In this document: positions 56,867 through 64,000 of the stretch, piece by piece
Numbering within the stretch: position 1 is the first letter of the stretch
Layout of the letters: every line of letters begins with the position of its first letter
NCBI RefSeq assembly: GCF_003473295.1
Contig: NZ_QRMP01000002.1
Coordinates: 1,204 to 65,203 of the forward strand
Length of the DNA stretch: 64,000 nucleotides
Reading direction: 5' to 3'
Source of the DNA: Parabacteroides sp. AM08-6
Lineage (GTDB): Bacteria > Bacteroidota > Bacteroidia > Bacteroidales > Tannerellaceae
Position numbers and translations under genes: made by a program
Notes under the pieces: model-generated
Database searches by the model: none
Told to the model about the DNA's origin: nothing
Seen by the model: only the letters and a program-made list of their open reading frames with translations

Positions 56867-57489
56867 CTCTTCAGCAATTTTAGTAATGTTCGTATAGAAT
56901 CAGCTTTCTTACCCACCTCGATATACTCCTCAAGTATTTCGGTGTTCATCTGTTTGAAATCCTCCCACTCCATTCGAATATCCTCTGTCAAATAGACTTC
57001 AGCATCCTTCATATAACGAAGGTTTACTTTGGGTGAGTTGGCAATCAAATCACACAATGCCTTTTCGGGAGTTGCCATCACAAAAGCATAATCATCCTTC
57101 TGAATACTGGTCAAGCCAATAGAAAACGCCTTTTTCGACATATTGGTATATTCAAATCTTCCTAGCGGCGTATCAAAATCTCTGGAATGCTTCAAGGTCA
57201 TGGATTGCTTGATGTAGACCTCTTCCGGTATCAATCCATAATAGCGCAAAGCCGATGACATGGATACATACGAAGGTGCATAAAGATGATTGGCTATCAA
57301 TTCTGTAGATAGCGTCTTGCCCGTAATTTCAGAGCTACATACATAAAGTCCCCTCTTGAGACGAATGATTTGCTTATCTCGCTCAAGCAACCTGATTTTT
57401 TGGTTTCCTCTTTTAATGTGAGGGAAAAAGGATTCCAATGCGGAAGCCGTTACAGGTATATTGCCTAATCTCTGTAATGGGTTGTTCAT
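56863..57489 (-). CDS. AbiEi-type antitoxin/regulator
   Basis: Antitoxin partner of the AbiEii-type toxin. The 208-residue protein starts with a winged-helix DNA-binding domain (IKRGNQKIRLLERDKQIIRL then KRGLYV) and continues with the AbiEi-like middle segment YAPSYVSMSSALRYYGLIPE and ATPEKALCDLI. In the family this protein represses its own operon by binding inverted repeats at the promoter. The upstream region 57490-57600 is AT-rich; on the minus strand TACATTTA 16 bp before the ATG is a near -7 box. Confidence 0.82.
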   Translation of the reverse strand: MNNPLQRLGNIPVTASALESFFPHIKRGNQKIRLLERDKQIIRLKRGLYVCSSEITGKTLSTELIANHLYAPSYVSMSSALRYYGLIPEEVYIKQSMTLKHSRDFDTPLGRFEYTNMSKKAFSIGLTSIQKDDYAFVMATPEKALCDLIANSPKVNLRYMKDAEVYLTEDIRMEWEDFKQMNTEILEEYIEVGKKADSIRTLLKLLKR

Positions 57490-57721
57490 GATGTAAATGT
57501 AGCAATTATTTGAACACTAAAACATATTTGATACATTTTTCTATTCAAAATATTGCTATTTTGATAAAACCATATTGCAAAACAAAGGAATTCCAAAAGA
57601 AAGCCGACCTTTGTATTCAACAAGCGTTCTGTAACATAAATGCGAAAATTCCCTATCGTTCAATATATTGTATTTGATGATGGATATTTCGTAAAGCAAC
57701 TAATCCGAAATACATGCGCAG

Positions 57722-57810
57722 GTAATTGCCTTTCGATAATTATGGTAAGGCCTTTCGACAGTTGTGGTAAGACCTTTTGATAATTGTGGTAAGGCCTTGC
57801 GACAATTGTC
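57722..57810. repeat. Four imperfect 22-bp tandem units between abiE and recO
   Basis: Units begin GTAATTGCC (23 bp), GTAAGGCC, GTAAGACC and GTAAGGCC, each followed by CTTTCGACAATTGTG-like sequence. The last unit contains the perfect palindrome CGACAATTGTCG. Other parts of the gap 57490-57953 are AT-rich and contain the recO promoter. Confidence 0.7.
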
Positions 57811-57924
57811 GAAAGGCAAATTCGAAGGGGAAGAATCGGGCGACTCTTCGCTGTAAAGGTAGATTTGAAAGGGGAAATATGCAACTGTTCAGGGGTGTTT
57901 TTTTATCGCTTTTTATTTTATTCG

Positions 57925-57932
57925 TATCTTTG
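57925..57932 (+). promoter_or_regulatory. -7 element of recO
   Basis: TATCTTTG followed by C, 21 bp before the recO ATG at 57954. It lies downstream of the more distal in-frame start at 57777, supporting the later start. Confidence 0.55.
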
Positions 57933-57953
57933 CTTGTAAATACAGGATGCGTT

Positions 57954-58679
57954 ATGTTGTGTAAGACACGCGGAATAGTGTTGCATGCTATTCCTTATAA
58001 TGATAAATATTCCATTATATATATGTATACGGAGGCTTTCGGGCGCGTATCCTATCTGGTGGCACGCGGACGGGGCAAGAAGTCGCCGGTGGCGAAAGCA
58101 CTGTTTATGCCGCTTTCTGTCGTGGAAATGGAAGTGGAACATCTGAACAAACGCGATTTGCATCGTATCCGCGAAACAAAACTTTGCTATCCCCTGACCG
58201 ACCTGTTCTGCAATCCGTTGAAAAACGTCCTGGCACTTTTCCTTTCCGAAGTTCTTTTCCGGGTGGTGAAGGATACGGAACCGGATGCCCGTCTTTTCGA
58301 GTATCTATATGAAGCCATCCGTTTGTTGGAGTTTGCCGATGAAGGTGTTGCCAATTTTCATCTGGTGTTTTTGCTTCGATTGCTGCATTATATGGGTATT
58401 TATCCCAATGCGGATTCGTATACGGCAGGCACGTATTTCGATATGCTGAATGGCGTATTTGCGGATTGTATCCCGATGCACCGGCATTATTTAAACCGGG
58501 AAGAGAGTGCAATCTTTGCCCGGTTGTTGCGAATCAGTTTTGAAAATATGTCGCTTTACACCTTTTCCCGTCAAGACAGGGTGAAAATTATTAATCGAAT
58601 CCTGGAATACTACCGCCTTCATCTTCCTGACTTCCCTGAAATAAAGTCGCTTGCCGTGATGCAAGACCTGTTTGATTGA
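57954..58679 (+). CDS. recO: DNA repair protein RecO
   Basis: Recombination mediator of the RecFOR pathway; loads RecA on gapped DNA. The frame is open from 57777, but the true protein begins at 57954 (MLCKTRGIVLHAIPY), the conserved RecO start; 241 residues is the usual length. The N-terminal OB fold (YTEAFGRVSYLVARGRGKK) is followed by the helical C-terminal domain. The earlier in-frame codons cross the 22-bp repeats and would precede the -7 box, so they are not translated. Confidence 0.9.
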   Translation: MLCKTRGIVLHAIPYNDKYSIIYMYTEAFGRVSYLVARGRGKKSPVAKALFMPLSVVEMEVEHLNKRDLHRIRETKLCYPLTDLFCNPLKNVLALFLSEVLFRVVKDTEPDARLFEYLYEAIRLLEFADEGVANFHLVFLLRLLHYMGIYPNADSYTAGTYFDMLNGVFADCIPMHRHYLNREESAIFARLLRISFENMSLYTFSRQDRVKIINRILEYYRLHLPDFPEIKSLAVMQDLFD

Positions 58680-58831
58680 ACTTCCCGCCGGTTTCAATAT
58701 CTGTAATTTGATGAAATAAACTCTTCATGCAATCGTAACTTGCCGTAAATCTATTTTTAATCTCTTCTATCTTCTTTTGCACTCGGGTTTTTTTTACAAA
58801 AAAAGTATTTTAATAAAAAGAATTTAAGTGT

Positions 58832-61800
58832 ATGGAGATTGAATCAAAGATTGTGAGGTTAGGTGGTCTGTTGGGCCTTATCGGCTTACTGCAGGGGAAT
58901 CCTGTAATCTACTCTGCTGGAGCCAGCAGGGTAGATATTGTATCGCCGCAGCAAGGAACTTATTTTGTGAAAGGACGAGTGCTCGATGGTCAGGGGGAAC
59001 CTGTTATCGGGGCTAATGTCGTGGAGAAAGGAACGGTAAACGGGGCGGTTACGGACGTGGATGGTTATTTCTTGTTGGATGTGTTTCCTAATTCGGTTTT
59101 GCAGGTTTCGTATATCGGTTATGAGCCGAAGGAAATCAAGTTGAAAGGCGAGAAGGAGTTGAAGATTGTGCTTCAGGATAATTCGCAGAGTTTGGAAGAA
59201 GTGGTAGTCGTAGGATATGGTACGCAGAAAAAGGTAAACCTGACGGGCGCCGTATCGCAGATTACAAATGAGACGTTGGAAAACCGTCCGGTCCCGAACC
59301 TGACACGCGGTTTGCAGGGGACAATCCCGAACTTGAATATTACGATGGTTGACGGTAGCCCGACGCGGAAAGCCAGTTATAACGTGCGTGGAACAACTTC
59401 TATCGGAGCCGGTGGAAGTGCCCTTGTCCTGATTGACGGGGTGGAAGGCGACCCGAATATGATTAACCCGAACGATGTGGAAAGTGTTTCCGTACTGAAG
59501 GATGCTTCTTCGGCTGCCATTTATGGTTCGAGAGCGGCATTCGGGGTCGTATTGATTACGACGAAAAAGCCGCAGAAGGATAAAATCCGGGTGGACGTGA
59601 GCAGTAACTTTACTGTAAACCAGCGTACGGTAACTCCGAACGTGATTACTTCCGGATATGAATGGGCGAAGAACTTTGATGAAGCGTTTAATGCCTGGTA
59701 CGATTACAAATCGCATCCGATTTCAGTGAACAACATTTTCCCGTTCTCGATGGAATATCTCGACGAATTGAAACGTCACAGTGAGGACCCTTCGTTGCCG
59801 GAGGTTGTTTTCAATGAGGAAAAAGGACGGTATGAGTATTTCGGAAATACGAACTGGTACGAAGTAATCAATAAGAAGAATATCCCTTCTACGGAGCAGT
59901 CGGTCAGTGTATCCGGCGGTTCGGAAAAGGTGAACTTCATGCTTTCGGGACGTTATTATTATCAGGATGGTATTTTCAATTACAATTCGGATAAGTACAA
60001 CAAGTATAACTTGCGGGCGAAGGGGGATTTGCAGATAACCGATTGGTTGAAATTGCAGGAAAACTTCGAATATAACAGTTATACTTATAAATACCCGATG
60101 TTTGCCGATGGCGACGGGAATATCTGGCGCCAGTTCGAGCATCAGGGCTATCCGATGGCTGTGATGACAAACCCGGACGGGACTTATACGCACACCGCCG
60201 TTTATACCGGTGTGGCTGTATATAAAGAAGGAACCAGCGGCTCTGACCTGTCGAACTACCAGATACGGAATACCGTCGGCTTGGAAGCAAAAGCTTTGAA
60301 CAACACGCTGACATTTAAGGGTGATTTTACGTATTCGAGAACGGCACAAGAGGAAACCCGCCGGAATAACTACATTAATTACAGTATTGCTCCCGGCGAG
60401 ACAGCCCGTTTCGGAAAGAGCCAGTTGCGTAAATATAACCAGGATATTACTTACTACAGTTCGAATATCACAGCCGAATATGCGAATGTCTTTGCCGGCA
60501 AACATGATTTCCATGCTTTGGTGGGATATAATGTCGAGACGTCCGCCACTCACAACTTGAATACAAGCCGCGATGGGTTGTTGACGGAAAACAAGCCGGA
60601 CTTTAATCTGATGGACGGATTGAATTATTCGATTACCGGAGGAGGAAACGAATGGGCTTTCTTAGGTGTTTTCTCCCGGTTGACTTATGCTTACAACGAC
60701 CGTTATTTACTTGAGTTTAACGGTCGTTATGACGGTTCCTCCAAATTCCCGGAAAACCAACGTTTCGGTTTCTTCCCTTCTCTTTCCGGCGGATGGCGTA
60801 TTTCGGAGGAAGGATTTATGGCTTCAACCCGTACTTGGCTGGATAACCTGAAATTGAGGGCCTCTTTCGGTTCGTTGGGAAATGGTAACGTATCTCCTTA
60901 CCGGTATATGGAAACGATGAGTGTTGCTAAAACTTCCGTTATTCTGGAAGGTGTGCAGAAAACGTATACTTCGCTGCCGGCTGTTATCCCTGACGGGCTG
61001 ACTTGGGAAAAGTCCACTACGTTCGATGTCGGTCTGGACGCTAATTTCCTGAACAATCGCCTTGGCTTTGTTTTCGACTGGTATAACCGTAATACAACCG
61101 ATATGTTTACATTGGGACAACCGCTGCCGAATGTTTTCGGTGCAACCGTCCCTTATGGAAACTATGCGGATATGAATACGAAAGGTTGGGAAGTAACGCT
61201 GACTTGGAAAGACCAGTTCGACCTGGCGGGCAAACCGTTCCGCTACAATTTCACAGGTTCGCTGTGGGACAGCCGTTCGCATATTACCCGCTTCAATAAC
61301 CCGACGAAAACGTTGAGCGCCACTTATTATGAAGGATGCGAAGTAGGCGAAATTTGGGGATATGTGACCGAAGGCTTCTTTATCGATGATGCGGATATTG
61401 CGAGTCATGCCGACCAAAGTTTCCTGCAAAACTCGAATAATAAGGTATATCTGCCCGGTGACTTGAAATTTGCCGACCTGAACGACGACCATGTGATTAA
61501 CTCCGGTAAGAATACGGTAGACGATCCGGGCGACCGCCGTATTATCGGTAATACTTCTCCCCGCTATCAGTTCGGATTTACGCTGGGAGCTTCCTGGGGC
61601 GATTTCGGTTTGTCGGCTTTTTTCCAGGGTGTCGGTAAACGGGATTGGTATTTTGCCGGTGAAGCCGGACTTTTCTGGGGACCGTACAACCGGCCTTATG
61701 GTTATCAACCGGTGAAGATGATGGAAGATATGTGGACGGAGGACAATCCGGATGGATACTTTCCGCGTTTCAGAGGATATACGGCTTTGAATGCCAATCG

Positions 61801-62098
61801 TTCGTTGGGTGCTCCGCAGACCCGTTATCTGCAAGATGTAAGTTACATCCGTCTGAAAAGCCTGACAATCGATTATACCCTGCCGAAAGCGTTGATTGCT
61901 AAAGCCGGCTTGGCCAATGCCAAGATTTTCCTTACCGGACAAAATCTTTGGACGGCTTCGGGATTGTTTAAACATACTGATAATTTCGACCCGGAAGTTA
62001 TAGAAAATCCACAGGGAGACCTGACCAACGGAAGCGGGCAGGGATATGCTTATCCGATGCTTAAATCCTATACGGTGGGTATTAATCTTACATTCTAA
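58832..62098 (+). CDS. SusC/RagA-type TonB-linked outer-membrane transporter
   Basis: A 1088-residue beta-barrel transporter that imports oligomers bound by its SusD partner. The N-terminal region has a carboxypeptidase-like domain (VKGRVLDGQGEPVIGANVVEKG), then the TonB box-like SLEEVVVVGYGTQKKVNLTG and the plug (VLIDGVEGDPNMINPNDVES and SAAIYGSRAAFGVVLITTKK), then the barrel ending in YPMLKSYTVGINLTF. The export signal is short and atypical (MEIESKIVRLGGLLGLIGLL). No sigma/anti-sigma genes precede it in the window. The substrate is unknown. Confidence 0.92.
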   Translation: MEIESKIVRLGGLLGLIGLLQGNPVIYSAGASRVDIVSPQQGTYFVKGRVLDGQGEPVIGANVVEKGTVNGAVTDVDGYFLLDVFPNSVLQVSYIGYEPKEIKLKGEKELKIVLQDNSQSLEEVVVVGYGTQKKVNLTGAVSQITNETLENRPVPNLTRGLQGTIPNLNITMVDGSPTRKASYNVRGTTSIGAGGSALVLIDGVEGDPNMINPNDVESVSVLKDASSAAIYGSRAAFGVVLITTKKPQKDKIRVDVSSNFTVNQRTVTPNVITSGYEWAKNFDEAFNAWYDYKSHPISVNNIFPFSMEYLDELKRHSEDPSLPEVVFNEEKGRYEYFGNTNWYEVINKKNIPSTEQSVSVSGGSEKVNFMLSGRYYYQDGIFNYNSDKYNKYNLRAKGDLQITDWLKLQENFEYNSYTYKYPMFADGDGNIWRQFEHQGYPMAVMTNPDGTYTHTAVYTGVAVYKEGTSGSDLSNYQIRNTVGLEAKALNNTLTFKGDFTYSRTAQEETRRNNYINYSIAPGETARFGKSQLRKYNQDITYYSSNITAEYANVFAGKHDFHALVGYNVETSATHNLNTSRDGLLTENKPDFNLMDGLNYSITGGGNEWAFLGVFSRLTYAYNDRYLLEFNGRYDGSSKFPENQRFGFFPSLSGGWRISEEGFMASTRTWLDNLKLRASFGSLGNGNVSPYRYMETMSVAKTSVILEGVQKTYTSLPAVIPDGLTWEKSTTFDVGLDANFLNNRLGFVFDWYNRNTTDMFTLGQPLPNVFGATVPYGNYADMNTKGWEVTLTWKDQFDLAGKPFRYNFTGSLWDSRSHITRFNNPTKTLSATYYEGCEVGEIWGYVTEGFFIDDADIASHADQSFLQNSNNKVYLPGDLKFADLNDDHVINSGKNTVDDPGDRRIIGNTSPRYQFGFTLGASWGDFGLSAFFQGVGKRDWYFAGEAGLFWGPYNRPYGYQPVKMMEDMWTEDNPDGYFPRFRGYTALNANRSLGAPQTRYLQDVSYIRLKSLTIDYTLPKALIAKAGLANAKIFLTGQNLWTASGLFKHTDNFDPEVIENPQGDLTNGSGQGYAYPMLKSYTVGINLTF

Positions 62099-62126
62099 AA
62101 TTTAATCATTCAGTCATATAAATTAA

Positions 62127-63884
62127 ATGAAAACATTAAAGAATATATATGTATTGGGAGCCGTATCCTTACTGGCCCTGCTCGGCACTTCCTGCGATTC
62201 GTTTTTCGATAAGGAGCCGATGGATAAATTGGTGCCTTCCTCTTTCTTTAAGACGGAAGCGGACTTGGCTTTGTATAGCAACTCGTTTTATCAGCGGATG
62301 ATGCCGAGTGCGTTGACGGTAACTACGGATGACGAGATGGCTGATTACACCTCCAAGAATCAGTCGCCGATGTTCATAGCTGGTGCTTATACTTCCGTGA
62401 ATGAAGGAAGTTGGAACTGGACGGATTTGCGAAACATCAATTATTTCCTTGAACAGTGTAACAATCCGGATATTCCCGAAGAAGCCCGTAATCATTATAT
62501 CGGTATTGCCCGCTATTTCCGTGCTACCTTTTATTTCGGTATGGTGCAAAGGTTCGGCGATGTGCCTTGGTATAGCAAAACGCTTTCCACGGATGACCCT
62601 GATTTATACAAACCCCGTGATCCGCGCGTGAATGTGATGGACTCGGTTCTTGCCGACCTGAATTTCGCCTGTACGAATATCCGGGACACGAAAGATGAAA
62701 CAGCTTCCATTATTACCCGCCAGGTTGCATTGGCCATGAAGTCGAGAATCTGCCTTTTTGAAGGGACATTCCGTAAATATCATACGGAACTGGGCTTGCA
62801 GAATTCTGTAAATGCTTGGCTGAAAGAGGCTGCGGATGCCGCTCGTTCCGTAATGGACAATAAGAAGTATGCCGTTTATGATACGGGTAATCCCGAAAAA
62901 GACTACCGCACGTTGTTTACATCGGAAAATCCGGTTTCGGAAGAGGTGATGCTGGCTGTCGTTTATAATAACGCATTGCGCCGTTGGCATGAAGTGACCT
63001 GGAAATTCAACAGTGCGACTTATGGTTCGCGTTGGGGACTGAATAAGCAGTTTGTCAATACTTATCTGATGAATGACGGGAGCCGTTTTACCGACAAATT
63101 GGGATATGATACCATTCAGTTTGTCCGGGAGATGAAAGACCGGGATTGCCGTTTGGCACAAACCATCCGTTCGCTGGGATATAAACGTAGTGACGGAAGT
63201 GCTGCTCCCCCTAATTTCGGATATACTTTCACGGGCTATCATATCCTGAAATTCAGTTTGGACGATAAACGTTTGGATGGTGTGGCAGAATCATATAATT
63301 CTATACCTTTGCTCCGTTATGCCGAAGTATTGCTCAATTATGCCGAAGCGAAAGCTGAACTGGGCGAAATGAATGATGCAATCTGGAATGAAACAATTGC
63401 TCTCTTGCGCCGGCGCGCGAATGTAAATACGCTTGTGCCTGCTGTGCCCGATGCTTATTTGCAGTCTGTGTATTTCCCTGAAATATCGGATAAATATTTG
63501 CTGGAAATCAGGCGGGAAAGAGGTATCGAACTGGTATATGAAGGTTTAAGATACAGCGATTTGTTGCGCTGGAAGAAAGGCAAACTGTTGGAAATGCAGT
63601 GGAAAGGAATTTATGTACCGGCCAAGAACCTGCCGATGGATTTGGATGGAAACGGAACTCCGGATGTTGCTTTTGTGGATGAGGTTCCGGCAGAAAAGAT
63701 ACCGGGTGTTATTTATTATGTGATTGACGGAGAGGCTTCCCGGTTGACGGAAGGAAATAAAGGTTTTGTTACCTGGCGCGACGATGAGGAACGTTCGTTC
63801 GATGACAAGAAGTATTATCATCCTATCTCCAATGCAGATATGGTCTTGAATACGCAATTGAAGCAAAACGAGGGCTGGAAGTAA
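62127..63884 (+). CDS. SusD/RagB-type surface lipoprotein
   Basis: Glycan- or peptide-binding lid of the SusC transporter. The 585-residue lipoprotein has lipobox LLGTSC (Cys23), DSFFDKEPMDKLVPSSFF (the SusD start motif), TPR-like helices (GIARYFRATFYFGMVQRFGD) and the RagB/SusD C-terminal half with LRYAEVLLNYAEAKAELG and RRERGIELVYEGLRYSDLLR. It starts 28 bp after SusC, in one operon. Confidence 0.92.
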   Translation: MKTLKNIYVLGAVSLLALLGTSCDSFFDKEPMDKLVPSSFFKTEADLALYSNSFYQRMMPSALTVTTDDEMADYTSKNQSPMFIAGAYTSVNEGSWNWTDLRNINYFLEQCNNPDIPEEARNHYIGIARYFRATFYFGMVQRFGDVPWYSKTLSTDDPDLYKPRDPRVNVMDSVLADLNFACTNIRDTKDETASIITRQVALAMKSRICLFEGTFRKYHTELGLQNSVNAWLKEAADAARSVMDNKKYAVYDTGNPEKDYRTLFTSENPVSEEVMLAVVYNNALRRWHEVTWKFNSATYGSRWGLNKQFVNTYLMNDGSRFTDKLGYDTIQFVREMKDRDCRLAQTIRSLGYKRSDGSAAPPNFGYTFTGYHILKFSLDDKRLDGVAESYNSIPLLRYAEVLLNYAEAKAELGEMNDAIWNETIALLRRRANVNTLVPAVPDAYLQSVYFPEISDKYLLEIRRERGIELVYEGLRYSDLLRWKKGKLLEMQWKGIYVPAKNLPMDLDGNGTPDVAFVDEVPAEKIPGVIYYVIDGEASRLTEGNKGFVTWRDDEERSFDDKKYYHPISNADMVLNTQLKQNEGWK

Positions 63885-63929
63885 TGAAAGGTATAATTTT
63901 TAGACAAAAGAATAAACAATAGAGTAAGT

Positions 63930-64000
63930 ATGAAAAAAGTATTAGTATCGATTTTTATATTAGCCTTATGCCTGAGTGCGCAGGCACAGGTAAGGAATGA
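63930..64000 (+). CDS. Start of an exported protein, cut by the window edge
   Basis: Only the first 23 codons are in the window: MKKVLVSIFILALCLSAQAQ, a typical signal peptide cleaved after AQA. It lies 45 bp after SusD, so it is probably the third gene of the same locus, such as a surface-binding protein or hydrolase; its family cannot be told. Confidence 0.7.
   Translation, partial: MKKVLVSIFILALCLSAQAQVRN

Noticed and set aside
57722-57810. CRISPR array
   Set aside because: Units abut without spacers, are only 22 bp and imperfect, and there are no cas genes.
60824-61975. Long minus-strand frame inside the SusC gene
   Set aside because: Antisense of a well-supported coding region; no family match and no promoter.
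63788-63799. GAACGTTCGT within susD as another invertase site
   Set aside because: Coding sequence, single copy, no inverted partner nearby; chance match to the core.

Overview
The window looks like chromosomal DNA of a gut Bacteroidales bacterium, most likely Parabacteroides (inference). Reasons: repeated Bacteroidota-type promoters (TAnnTTTG -7 boxes, TTTG -33 boxes), FimA/Mfa1-type lipoprotein fimbrillins, a SusC/SusD pair, the rimP-nusA-infB-cvpA-sufBCD gene order, and a giant surface protein behind what looks like an invertible promoter.

Region 1 (about 0.8-24 kb) is a large type V (FimA/Mfa) fimbrial locus. It opens with a membrane histidine kinase-like/response-regulator/AraC hybrid that has almost no periplasmic sensor and a degenerate ATPase domain. 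Five transcription units follow: one fimbrillin (3341); fimbrillin + Mfa2-type anchor + large DUF4906-like protein + two fimbrillins (4945-11818); two paralogous fimbrillin modules (12044-14629 and 14868-20315, the second with a frameshifted first gene and a large tip-like protein); and a DUF3575 + DUF3868/OmpA-like pair (21797-23841). Units 1-4 each end in a clear hairpin terminator. All five start from a promoter with the same 58-bp layout: two RCCNMT-like half-sites exactly 22 bp apart, a fixed 26-bp gap, then the TTTG of the -7 box, with no -33 box. This reads as one coordinated pilus regulon. An Rpn-family nuclease gene with a 24-bp VNTR sits inside the locus.

Region 2 (about 24-46 kb) is mostly housekeeping: thiamine pyrophosphokinase with a PnuC-type transporter; rimP-nusA-infB-cvpA; the SUF iron-sulfur genes sufBCD, sufS and sufE; rnhB; peptidases including a C26-M19 fusion; gyrB; and rpsT between two identical tRNA-Glu genes. 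A GH13 alpha-amylase gene (broken by one base) and a GH16 lipoprotein gene separate sufD from sufS.

Region 3 (about 46-57.5 kb) holds a DUF2721 membrane protein, a DUF4932 putative metallopeptidase lipoprotein or membrane-anchored protein, and a 2131-residue beta-helix/YDG-MBG/BIG2 surface protein. Upstream of the last lies a 198-bp element bounded by perfect 36-bp inverted repeats with an AAACGTTCGT core. A promoter inside it points away from the gene, so the gene appears to be in the OFF phase. An AbiE-type toxin-antitoxin pair follows.

Region 4 (57.5-64 kb) holds a 22-bp-period repeat, recO, and the start of a SusC/SusD nutrient-uptake locus that runs off the right edge.
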